DNA from: Verrucomicrobiia bacterium
Lineage (GTDB): Bacteria > Verrucomicrobiota > Verrucomicrobiia > Verrucomicrobiales > Akkermansiaceae
NCBI GenBank assembly: GCA_947460915.1
Contig: CANHKJ010000143.1
Location: forward strand, 1 to 7,558
Length of the DNA: 7,558 nt
Direction: 5' to 3'
Shown here piece by piece: positions 1 through 6,554 of this stretch (the first letter of the stretch is position 1; each line of letters opens with the position of its first letter). The position numbers were made by a program, and so were the translations under genes. The notes under the pieces were generated by a model. That model was given only the letters and a program-made list of their open reading frames with translations, did not search any database and was not told where the DNA came from.

Positions 1-557
1 CCGAGCAGCAAAAGCAACTGGTCGACAACTTAGTCTTGCAAGGAGATGAGCAACGAAAAGCCTTACAAGTCATGATGGAAAGCGATCATGTGAGCATGAA
101 TGAATACATGAAAGCCGAGCGGGCGCAGGATCGTGACGCCGGACTCGATGAAACCATGGCTGCGATGTTACAAGGTGAAAAACGCGAACAGTTTCTCACA
201 GAGCGCTTGAATGAAAAAGCAGAACAGGTTCAAACCGAGGCCGATGGCAAAGTCAAACGCATCGATGATATCGTGAAGCTCGATGACCAACAGCGTCATC
301 AAATGTTTCTCAACATGGCGCAGACATCTCGTTACTACGACAAACAAATGCAGTTCGATGGTTTGCAAGATGGGGTGACACCTCTGGCCGAAGGCACAAC
401 GGAAAAGCAAGCGATGATGTCCGTTTTGCGCCCCGAACAAGTGCAAGCATACGAAGAGCACCGCAGAGAACAATTGGAAAAAGCACAACAAGATGCCGCG
501 GAAATCGGACTCACCATTCCGAACGACTGGAATCCCGACGACGACATCAGCTTCTAA
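1..557 (+). CDS. Partial hydrophilic helical protein with LTxxQ-like motifs (C-terminal part)
   Basis: The reading frame is already open at base 3 and ends with TAA at 555-557, so about 184 C-terminal residues are visible and the true start lies upstream. A TTG at base 36 is in frame but is not a convincing start because the frame continues unbroken before it. The protein is very polar, rich in Gln, Glu, Lys and Met, has no membrane segment in the visible part, and looks almost wholly alpha-helical. Two motifs resemble the LTxxQ element of CpxP/Spy-like and related verrucomicrobial proteins: LDDQQRHQMF in the middle and LRPEQVQAYEEHR near the end. The tail is acidic (NPDDDISF). It lies 11 bases before the ABC ATPase gene with no visible terminator, so it is probably in the same operon. 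Function is not known; a periplasmic or sensory accessory role would be inference only, and a signal peptide cannot be checked here. Confidence 0.75.
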   Translation, partial: EQQKQLVDNLVLQGDEQRKALQVMMESDHVSMNEYMKAERAQDRDAGLDETMAAMLQGEKREQFLTERLNEKAEQVQTEADGKVKRIDDIVKLDDQQRHQMFLNMAQTSRYYDKQMQFDGLQDGVTPLAEGTTEKQAMMSVLRPEQVQAYEEHRREQLEKAQQDAAEIGLTIPNDWNPDDDISF

Positions 558-568
558 CATTTTTTCTC

Positions 569-1528
569 ATGTCATCCTCTCACGAAATCCCTGCGATCGA
601 CATTCGCGACCTGCGTGTCGATTACGAACACTTCACAGCTGTCCATGATTTGACGCTGAAAGTCCCTGCTGGCGAAGTCTTTGGCTTGGTTGGCCCGAAC
701 GGAGCCGGCAAGACCAGCACCTTTAAAGTTCTCGCATCACTCATGCAACCGACATACGGAGAAGTCATTCTCAGCGGCGTCGATGTGCTAGAGGACAAAG
801 AAGCGGCCCGGCGCGTCATCGGCTACATGCCGGATCTCGCACCGGTGCCGCGCGATCTCAAGTGTGGCGAATTTCTGCGTTTCTATGCACGGGCCCACGG
901 ACTCGGCAATGCCAAGCAATGCGCCGAACGCGCGGATGAATGCTTGGAAGAAGTCGCTCTCACCGATCACAAAAATCACTGGTGCCACAAGCTCTCGCGC
1001 GGTCAAACGCAGCGCTTGGTGTTAGCAAAAACCATGTTGCACTCACCGAAAGTTTTGATTCTCGATGAGCCCGCAAGTGGTCTCGATCCCCTCGCCCGTC
1101 GCGAACTGCGCAGCACCTTGCGCAAACTGGCATCGCAGGGCGCGACGATTTTTATCAGTTCGCACATTCTCACCGAGCTCGCGGAAATGTGCACATCCAT
1201 TTGCGTGATGAGTCGTGGTAAATTGCTCGCATCGGGCACCGTAGATCAAGTGCGCCAACAACTTGGCGATGACTCGCGCAGCATCACCGTGGTGCCATTG
1301 CATGTGCTCACAACGGTTCCAGATTGGATCCAACAGTTCAATGGTGTGGCCGATGCCCGCATTGATAGCGGATCGATTTCGTTAGATTTCCTCGGCGACG
1401 ACGAAGCGCAAGCCAATTTGTTAGAAGAAATGCTGCGCCGCGGACTGCGTGTGCGAAGTTTCACAGAGAAGCGCAGTTCCTATGAAGAAATCCTCATCGG
1501 CGTAGCAGAAAGGAGTCGCTTGTCATGA
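569..1528 (+). CDS. ABC-2-type transporter, ATP-binding protein
   Basis: This 319-residue protein is the nucleotide-binding subunit of an ABC exporter; it hydrolyses ATP on the cytoplasmic face to drive the permease encoded next to it. The motifs appear in order: Walker A GPNGAGKT (42-49), signature LSRGQ (142-146), Walker B VLILDEP (162-168) with catalytic Glu167, D-loop SGLD (170-173) and H-loop His199. The Q-loop position reads GYMPD, with Asp89 where most ABC proteins have Gln; PD at this site is known in a subset of ABC-2 ATPases. Residues about 235-319 form a C-terminal extension common in this class, of the length usual for the family. The ATG at 569 precedes the first beta strand by a normal distance. 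No Shine-Dalgarno is visible; the leader is a T-rich tract. The stop overlaps the permease start by ATGA, which predicts translational coupling and a shared complex. The substrate is unknown. Confidence 0.95.
   Translation: MSSSHEIPAIDIRDLRVDYEHFTAVHDLTLKVPAGEVFGLVGPNGAGKTSTFKVLASLMQPTYGEVILSGVDVLEDKEAARRVIGYMPDLAPVPRDLKCGEFLRFYARAHGLGNAKQCAERADECLEEVALTDHKNHWCHKLSRGQTQRLVLAKTMLHSPKVLILDEPASGLDPLARRELRSTLRKLASQGATIFISSHILTELAEMCTSICVMSRGKLLASGTVDQVRQQLGDDSRSITVVPLHVLTTVPDWIQQFNGVADARIDSGSISLDFLGDDEAQANLLEEMLRRGLRVRSFTEKRSSYEEILIGVAERSRLS
1509..1515 (+). promoter_or_regulatory. Shine-Dalgarno site for the permease gene
   Basis: AAAGGAG lies 9 bases before the ATG at 1525, inside the last codons of the ATPase gene. 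It is the only strong ribosome-binding site next to any start codon in this window. It supports ATG 1525 as the permease start and fits coupled expression with the ATPase. Confidence 0.7.
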
Positions 1529-3174
1529 ATCATCCACCGATTTGTCGAGCATGGGAACTTTGGAAAAATCCCATTTTCTTGCGTTACTGCCGCTCCCGAC
1601 TCCGTCCCACAGCGGTTTCCGTCGCTTGCTTGCTCACCGTGATGATCGCGGGCTTTATGTTTCAGATGATTCGTACGATCAGTGAAAATCGGGTTGATTT
1701 ATCTGAGTCCGATGTAGAACGCACACCACTGATTCCCTTGCTGATTTTGCAAAGTGTCATCCTCTTTGTATTAGGTACGGCGCAGGCATCAGGAGGAATG
1801 ACAGCAGAGCGTGATGAAGGAGTGATCGACTACCAACGCTTATTGCCGATGACACCTGCAGCAAAAGTGTTAGGTTACCTCTTCGGATTGCCGATTCGTG
1901 AATATGTAATGTTCGCCTTCACCTTGCCCTTCGTCATCTGGGGCATCTGGTTTGGCAACGTCCCCTCGCACACCTGGCTCTCGCTCTACGGTGTGATGGC
2001 CAGCACTACGATCCTCTATCACCTGACTGGATTGCTTACTGGCACAATCGTCAAGAACCGACGCTGGGCCTTCCTGACTTCCATCGGTCTGATCTTCGCG
2101 CTCTACACCGTGATTCCGCAAGCGGCAAAATTCGGCTTGGTGTTTTTCAAGTATCTCACCATCACGCCGACATTTGAAGAATCCGTGCGCTACCTGACCC
2201 CGAGCAATATTGGTGACACATGGGAAACGGGGCGACGATTGCTCTCGCAGGCGAAATTTTTCAATCTCGATTTCTCCGAAGCCGTCTTCACTTACTTCTC
2301 GCAGTCCTGTTTGATCATCACGTTTTTTGTGATGTTGTGCCGACGCTGGAAGGATGCCGACGCTCATCTATTAGGCAAAATCTGGGCGGTGGGATTTTAT
2401 GCATGGGTGCAAATTCTTTTGTTAGGAAATGCACTCCCTTTGATCGATTCCGGAAAACTTTTCCCTACCCAACAATTCTCGCGCTTCTCCTACATGATGC
2501 GCGGTAAGTCATGGGAGCCATCTTCATGGGAAACGATCGCAATGATTCTCGTCTATGGTTTACTCAGTTTGCTATTTCTTTGGGTGCTCAGCGGCATCAT
2601 CACGCCCAACTTCGGCACACAGATCAATGGCTGGAGACGCGCAAACAAATTCGGACGCAAGCGTTTGCCAAGGCTCGCCGATGAATCGAACTCTACCGGT
2701 TTTGTTTTACTGATGGGAATCATCGGTGGCGCAGGATGGTTCACCTTCACGCACATGCTTATTGAATCGCGCTGGTTCCCGGGACACTTTGCGTTGCCCT
2801 CACTAGCAGGATTTTTCATCCTTGCGATGATCACCTGTGCTTTACTGCATCAGATGTTGTTAGAAGCAAAAGGTGGGCGCGCAGTCTTTCTCTCCATCAT
2901 CTTCCTACTCGTATTGCCACTGATGGTGGCATCGATCTTGATGGGTGCTTCTGATCGACTCGCTCCTCTCGCCGTGTGGATCGGAGGCATTTCTCCACTG
3001 AGCTTACCCGCACTGTGTGCAGCGAATCATCTCACGATTACCGAGCTCCCCCTAAACATCAGCCGCGCAATTCCTGGTGCTTACATTTTCTGGCAAGCAG
3101 TCTATTTGATTACCGTCATATCCCTAACAAAAACGCTGTGGCGAACGAGAAAGTCGACCAAAGAACTTGTATAA
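1525..3174 (+). CDS. ABC-2-type transporter, large permease subunit
   Basis: This 549-residue integral membrane protein has about 12 hydrophobic segments, roughly at residues 31-49, 68-88, 115-143, 153-175, 181-200, 255-271, 284-306, 336-358, 392-410, 424-445, 452-473, 478-500 and 516-535; the exact count is uncertain. After the second segment comes AERDEGVIDYQRLLPMTP (94-111), which matches the E-x-E-G-x-x-x-x-L-x-x-x-P segment typical of ABC-2 permeases just after an early helix. The length is about twice that of a six-helix ABC-2 permease, so one chain may hold two permease halves and form the whole channel; that is inference. A basic loop (about 370-384) is likely cytoplasmic and might contact the ATPase. 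The start overlaps the ATPase stop (ATGA) and has a good Shine-Dalgarno. No substrate-specific feature is visible, so lipid, peptide and drug export all remain possible. Confidence 0.88.
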   Translation: MNHPPICRAWELWKNPIFLRYCRSRLRPTAVSVACLLTVMIAGFMFQMIRTISENRVDLSESDVERTPLIPLLILQSVILFVLGTAQASGGMTAERDEGVIDYQRLLPMTPAAKVLGYLFGLPIREYVMFAFTLPFVIWGIWFGNVPSHTWLSLYGVMASTTILYHLTGLLTGTIVKNRRWAFLTSIGLIFALYTVIPQAAKFGLVFFKYLTITPTFEESVRYLTPSNIGDTWETGRRLLSQAKFFNLDFSEAVFTYFSQSCLIITFFVMLCRRWKDADAHLLGKIWAVGFYAWVQILLLGNALPLIDSGKLFPTQQFSRFSYMMRGKSWEPSSWETIAMILVYGLLSLLFLWVLSGIITPNFGTQINGWRRANKFGRKRLPRLADESNSTGFVLLMGIIGGAGWFTFTHMLIESRWFPGHFALPSLAGFFILAMITCALLHQMLLEAKGGRAVFLSIIFLLVLPLMVASILMGASDRLAPLAVWIGGISPLSLPALCAANHLTITELPLNISRAIPGAYIFWQAVYLITVISLTKTLWRTRKSTKELV

Positions 3175-3285
3175 ATCACTGCCCCCGCATCGAAAACATC
3201 GACTAATGAGAGCGACGGATTGTAGATGCAACTCCATGACAATTTCTCCGAAACATCTGACTCAAATCTTACGTAATCATCTCTC

Positions 3286-4107
3286 ATGAAACGCATTTCA
3301 CTGGTTCTTTTTGTGTTAATCCTCGCAGGACTCGTGGTGGGCATGACCTTGCATTTTTCTACATCGAAAATGAGCCTCAAGGATTTCTCAATGAACACGC
3401 CACAAAATGCGAATCGACCATTAGCACTACCATCACAGGGCGATGTGGATTTCCGTTTTCCCTCATTCTCGGTTTGGCAGACCTTAGCCACTCCCGTAGT
3501 GCAGCATGTGGAGCAACCGATGGGCTCACGGCATGGGGCTTTTGCATACGACGCGCAACCATTTTGGGCGATGAATGAGCAGCGTGGGGGAAATCATTTT
3601 GGTGCCGATCTCAATGGCATCGGCGGCATGAACACAGATCTTGCTGATCCCGTCTATGCGGCCGCTGACGGTCTTGTGGTCTATGCGGGAAATCCGTCGC
3701 CTGGCTGGGGAAACATCGTGGTGCTCGCTCATCGACTGATGGATGGAACTGCGGTGCAAACGATGTATGCGCATCTGCATCGCATCGATGTGGCGCTAGG
3801 CAGCCTCGTCGGACGCGGTCAAGCCATCGGTTCCGTGGGCTCTGCGAGCGGGGTATATACTGCCCATCTACATTATGAAGTCCGTCTAGGAAATGGCGTG
3901 GACATTGGCGCTGGCTACGGAGGCAATCCGCTCAATCGCATCAATCCTGATGAATTTTTCGGGAAACACAAAATCGCAGACGACGCATTATACACTTCAG
4001 CTTTCGCAATCGAACGTAGCAGTCGCCAACAACGTGAAGCCACCGAGTTGTTCAATCAACTGAATAGCGAAGAGAATCGCGAAAAACTGCTAGAGATTCT
4101 CAAGTGA
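3286..4107 (+). CDS. Membrane-anchored M23/LytM-family metallopeptidase
   Basis: This 273-residue protein is a zinc endopeptidase of the M23 (lysostaphin/LytM) family, expected to cut peptide cross-links of peptidoglycan in the periplasm. Residues 5-22 form one hydrophobic segment after MKR, acting as signal peptide or uncleaved anchor. The catalytic domain spans about 100-205. HFGAD gives zinc ligands His104 and Asp108, YAHLH gives His163, and AHLHYE gives His194 and zinc ligand His196. Also present are the glycine-rich strands around DPVYAAADGLVVYAG (121-135) and GRGQAIGSVG (176-185). All residues needed for activity are present, so this is not a degenerate LytM regulator. There are no coiled coils as in EnvC or NlpD; about 75 residues of unassigned linker precede the domain, and a charged helical tail of about 50 residues follows it. 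It sits 111 bases after the permease gene and probably has its own promoter. No Shine-Dalgarno is seen; the leader is pyrimidine-rich. Confidence 0.92.
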   Translation: MKRISLVLFVLILAGLVVGMTLHFSTSKMSLKDFSMNTPQNANRPLALPSQGDVDFRFPSFSVWQTLATPVVQHVEQPMGSRHGAFAYDAQPFWAMNEQRGGNHFGADLNGIGGMNTDLADPVYAAADGLVVYAGNPSPGWGNIVVLAHRLMDGTAVQTMYAHLHRIDVALGSLVGRGQAIGSVGSASGVYTAHLHYEVRLGNGVDIGAGYGGNPLNRINPDEFFGKHKIADDALYTSAFAIERSSRQQREATELFNQLNSEENREKLLEILK

Positions 4108-4112
4108 TCGCC

Positions 4113-4544
4113 TCAAGAACCGATGCCATTGTTGCGCGCTTCGATCGCGAGGCGGAAAGCAACTTGATCACCGTGTTTTTTTACCGAGAATTTCACTGAT
4201 TTCCGCACTCCCGGTGCGGGGCACCAAGTCGCCTGCCAGAACTGATATTCGGCCCCATTAGCAGCACGGACGACTACGCGAGAGACACCGATCACGCCTG
4301 ATGCATTGCGGGAGGAAATTTCACAAATCCTCGCACGTTCGTTACTTTGCCACTCGGCCAAAACGGCATCGCGCCAAGCAAGTGCTGCTGTGTAAGCATG
4401 AGCAAGGCCACCATAATTCGCGTCACTGAAAAAGCGCGATGATTTCTCACCGCGCCGTTGCATCCGCACTTGCCACCCGAAGCTGCTCACGGATGGAATT
4501 TCCACCCGTGCGAGGCCGTAGGTTTTGGCAGGAATGTCGCTCAT
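4113..4544 (-). CDS. Small protein with two tandem AP2-like DNA-binding repeats
   Basis: The protein has 143 residues when started at MSDIPAKTYG (ATG at 4544). An in-frame ATG at 4637 would add 31 residues but would run into the upstream gene and across the palindrome, so I prefer the shorter form. Two related units are visible. Repeat 1 (about 10-64) has GWQVRMQRRG, FFSDANYGG, then A-x-x-x-A-x-x-x-R. Repeat 2 (about 83-137) has FWQATW, VKFSVKKHGD and RLAIEAR. Both share the core W-Q, an F-S strand end, a glycine, then an Ala-spaced helix, which is the AP2 fold: three strands and a helix. Related stand-alone bacterial AP2 proteins are known but poorly studied, and AP2 domains also occur in homing endonucleases. 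I see no nuclease motif here. A DNA-binding, possibly regulatory role is inference. It converges on the M23 gene with 5 bases between the stops. Confidence 0.75.
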   Translation of the reverse strand: MSDIPAKTYGLARVEIPSVSSFGWQVRMQRRGEKSSRFFSDANYGGLAHAYTAALAWRDAVLAEWQSNERARICEISSRNASGVIGVSRVVVRAANGAEYQFWQATWCPAPGVRKSVKFSVKKHGDQVAFRLAIEARNNGIGS

Positions 4545-4560
4545 GCTTTCACGAAACTTT

Positions 4561-4582
4561 CTTACATTATGCGTTATGTAAG
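4561..4582. promoter_or_regulatory. Near-palindrome upstream of the AP2-like gene, candidate operator
   Basis: The 22 bases have perfect 7-base arms CTTACAT and ATGTAAG, with 18 of 22 positions symmetric overall. They lie 16 bases before the ATG of the AP2-like gene (4544, minus strand) and after the stop of the repeat-protein gene. Read on the minus strand the right half contains CATAAT, which could serve as a -10 element, though no good -35 is visible at the usual distance. The arms are AT-rich and there is no U-tract, so it resembles a protein-binding site more than a terminator. Autoregulation by the neighbouring protein is an inference from position only. Confidence 0.5.
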
Positions 4583-4609
4583 AGGTTACACTCCTGCCAT
4601 CGAAATTGT

Positions 4610-5983
4610 TTAGCGACCGCGTCCGCGACCACCCCAACCGCGCATGTTGCCTTCACTCTCAATGATCCGAGTTTTGGCTTCATCACTGAGGGATGTGGAT
4701 TGCTGAATCGCTGCTTTGGCAGCTACGGGATCTGCGGCCATCCATTTGGTGGAGCTAACCATCAGCGCACGCTGGCGATCACCTTCATCAGTAATGGATT
4801 CGGCAAGCGCGAAGGTTTGTGAGTTGTCTGTGCCATTGTTCGCGAAAACATAGGTACCGACGGCTGTGTCGCGCATATCTCCAGCGGGAATTTGCTCGAT
4901 GGCTGCCAACGCGGCTTTGCTGTCTTGGCGGGAATAATTCATCATCACGTTGCGCATGGCATCGTCCGATGTCACACCTGAAGATACGACCAAGTTGAAG
5001 GCTTCTTGAGGATTTTCGCGAGACATTTGCTCAGCAACTGTGGCGGTGGCACGCATGCGTTGTTCGTCATCTGCAAAGGTAGTCAACTGCTTGGCTGCCT
5101 CAAAAGGATCTTTTCCTGCGAGACCGTCGAAGGCCCGACGACGAGCGTCTTCTTGTTGATCAGCGGGAAGACCAGCAATGAATTTTTCGGCATCGCCCCA
5201 GCTCTTGGCACCCAGTGCTTCAGCAATTTGGCGATTGGCGCGCGATTGATCATCGCCCTCCATTGTGCTAGCAAGCTGCATGGCTTTTTCTGGATCCGTC
5301 TTGGCAACTTGAGAAACAATCGAACTGAGAGCATTGCCCTTTTCCGCACCGTTCAGAGATTTCGCCCAAGTCATCGCATCTTCGGGATTCTGTTTCGCCC
5401 ACTCGGAAGCAATGATTGATGCAGCGCCGTTGCCCATAGGTCCGCCGCCGCCACGGCCACCAAACATGCCCATCATCGCGAATTGCGAAGGATTGTCTGA
5501 ATAGAACTTCGAGGCTGCTACTGGATCAACACTCGCCCAACTCTGCATGATCGTAGGTTTCACAAACATGCCGGTGAAGCCCATTTTATCAGAAAATGCC
5601 ATCGCACTTTGTGGATCGGTCTCGGCCCACTTCGCGAACAAAACGTAGGATGCCATGATGCGCTCGGGCATCGGAATGCCATCGAGCTTCTTGGCTTCTT
5701 CCTCAAGTTGCTCAGGGCTCAATGAGGAATAGTAATCGAGCAACGACTGCATGCGCTGAATCTGACCGGGAGTTTGGTAGATTTCATCGACAGAACGAGG
5801 ACGTGAAGCAGAACCTTTTGCTGCGACAGAGTCGCTCGTGCTAGCTGCGCGACTGCTGCGACTGAGGCTCTCAGCAGTGATCTCCGCAGCGCTCGGATCG
5901 GATTTGCCTCCCTTACCGATAAGAAAACCGGCACTGCCACCAAGCAGCAAGGTCACGACAGGAAACAATAACTTTTGATTCAT
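4610..5983 (-). CDS. Exported or membrane-anchored helical repeat protein, verrucomicrobial type
   Basis: This 457-residue protein starts with MNQK, a hydrophobic segment (about 5-22) and a basic GKGGK, so it is exported or anchored with the body in the periplasm. A Ser/Ala-rich linker (about 29-65) follows. From about 113 to 430 there are some ten degenerate units of about 30-36 residues. The clearest cores are AKWAETDPQSAMAF (117-130), QSWASVDPVAASKF (147-160), SEWAKQNPEDAMTW (193-206), SQVAKTDPEKAMQL (224-237), DGLAGKDPFEAAKQL (286-300) and TKWMAADPVAAKAAI (412-426). The pattern predicts an alpha-alpha solenoid of the TPR/HEAT kind, normally a protein-binding scaffold. A Gly-rich loop (175-187) interrupts the repeats and the tail is Gly/Arg-rich (WGGRGRGR). 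No catalytic motif is recognised and the function is unknown. I recall similar proteins as a paralogous family in Verrucomicrobiota genomes. It is divergent from the phosphatase operon. Confidence 0.88.
   Translation of the reverse strand: MNQKLLFPVVTLLLGGSAGFLIGKGGKSDPSAAEITAESLSRSSRAASTSDSVAAKGSASRPRSVDEIYQTPGQIQRMQSLLDYYSSLSPEQLEEEAKKLDGIPMPERIMASYVLFAKWAETDPQSAMAFSDKMGFTGMFVKPTIMQSWASVDPVAASKFYSDNPSQFAMMGMFGGRGGGGPMGNGAASIIASEWAKQNPEDAMTWAKSLNGAEKGNALSSIVSQVAKTDPEKAMQLASTMEGDDQSRANRQIAEALGAKSWGDAEKFIAGLPADQQEDARRRAFDGLAGKDPFEAAKQLTTFADDEQRMRATATVAEQMSRENPQEAFNLVVSSGVTSDDAMRNVMMNYSRQDSKAALAAIEQIPAGDMRDTAVGTYVFANNGTDNSQTFALAESITDEGDRQRALMVSSTKWMAADPVAAKAAIQQSTSLSDEAKTRIIESEGNMRGWGGRGRGR
4694..5647 (-). 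repeat. Coding region of about ten degenerate 30-36-residue helical repeats
   Basis: This marks residues about 113-430 of the exported repeat protein. The common core is a helix ending in W-A (or V-A, L-A), then x-x-D/N-P, then x-x-A and a second helix starting A-x-x-x-A/F. The repeats are diverged at the nucleotide level, so they are an old protein duplication rather than a recent DNA repeat prone to slippage. Confidence 0.7.
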
Positions 5984-6065
5984 GATTTTTTATGGATTCA
6001 TGAGTAGTAACACCGCCGAGCGGAAAAGTTGCTTGTCATTTTCTGAGATTTTTTCAATCTGTGTC
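5984..6065. promoter_or_regulatory. Divergent intergenic region between the repeat-protein gene and the phosphatase operon
   Basis: These 82 bases separate two genes that start in opposite directions, so they should hold both promoters, or at least both leaders. They are AT-rich, with a run of six T before the phosphatase start. TTGTCA (6033-6038) resembles a -35 box for the + strand, but the hexamer 17 bases later (AATCTG) is a poor -10, so I do not assign a promoter. No Shine-Dalgarno precedes either ATG. Confidence 0.4.
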
Positions 6066-6554
6066 ATGCAACACCCTCTCACCAAAGTGCTTTTTGTCTG
6101 CATGGGCAACATTTGCCGATCTCCTGCCGCCGAAATCATATTTCACCAACAAGTTAAACAAGCTGGTCTCAGCAGTTCTTTTCTCATCGACTCCGCAGGC
6201 ACTACCGGCTATCATGAGGGCAACCCTCCTGATCGACGCATGATCCGCACTCTCGAAAAACGAGGCTACTCGATCTTTGGTTGCTCACGTCCTGTGGTGG
6301 ATGATGATTTTTCCATCTTTGATCACATCCTCATCATGGATCAGGACAATGAGCGCGAATTGTTAAAACGTCCCGGCTGTGCCCCTTTCCGCCATAAGAT
6401 CCGTTTTCTCACCGATTTCGCCACGCGTCACAAGGACACCTATGTGCCCGATCCTTATTATGGTGGTGATCAAGGATTCGAGCACGTCGCGGATCTCATC
6501 GAGGATGCTTGTGCTGGACTACTGGAAAAACTCAAATCAGGTGCCGATTTATGA
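6066..6554 (+). CDS. Low-molecular-weight protein-tyrosine phosphatase, eukaryote-like class
   Basis: This 162-residue cytoplasmic enzyme removes phosphate from phosphotyrosine through a cysteinyl-phosphate intermediate. The P-loop CMGNICRS gives the C-x5-R signature with nucleophile Cys12 and Arg18, and the general acid is Asp129 in DPYYGG (129-134). GNPPDRRM (52-59) and the DPYYGGDQGFE arrangement place it with the class that includes mammalian LMW-PTP and mycobacterial PtpA, rather than the Wzb/Etp capsule class. The start at MQHPLTK (6066) leaves the usual short run before strand 1. A longer frame opening at 5982 would overlap the repeat-protein start and add 28 residues unlike the family, so I reject it. 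The stop overlaps the next gene by ATGA. No tyrosine kinase is encoded in the window, so the substrate is unknown; arsenate reductase is a related fold but is less likely given DPYY. Confidence 0.93.
   Translation: MQHPLTKVLFVCMGNICRSPAAEIIFHQQVKQAGLSSSFLIDSAGTTGYHEGNPPDRRMIRTLEKRGYSIFGCSRPVVDDDFSIFDHILIMDQDNERELLKRPGCAPFRHKIRFLTDFATRHKDTYVPDPYYGGDQGFEHVADLIEDACAGLLEKLKSGADL

Noticed and set aside
3268..3277. CTTACGTAAT upstream of the M23 gene, containing the palindrome TTACGTAA and resembling one half of the 4561-4582 palindrome
   Set aside because: The match is only 8 of 9 bases over a half-site, has no second arm, and can occur by chance; not enough to call a shared operator.
4545..4637. 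N-terminal extension of the AP2-like protein (31 more residues from an ATG at 4637)
   Set aside because: It would overlap the end of the repeat-protein gene, contain the palindrome and add sequence outside the recognisable repeats.
5006..5419. Open frame of 137 codons antisense to the repeat protein (similar antisense frames occur over other genes)
   Set aside because: It is a shadow of a well-supported gene: no family resemblance, no plausible initiation site and odd composition.
6013..6023. Small hairpin CCGC-CGA-GCGG in the divergent intergenic region
   Set aside because: Arms of only four bases, no U-tract, and in a position where neither gene would need a terminator.
5982..6065. N-terminal extension of the phosphatase (28 more residues from an ATG at 5982)
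   Set aside because: The extra residues have no counterpart in LMW phosphatases, and the extension would overlap the opposite-strand start codon of the repeat protein. The ATG at 6066 gives the usual family length.
6509..6550. Upstream ATG for the NlpC/P60 gene
   Set aside because: It would place a polar, basic stretch ahead of a good signal peptide; the ATG at 6551 gives a standard ATGA overlap.
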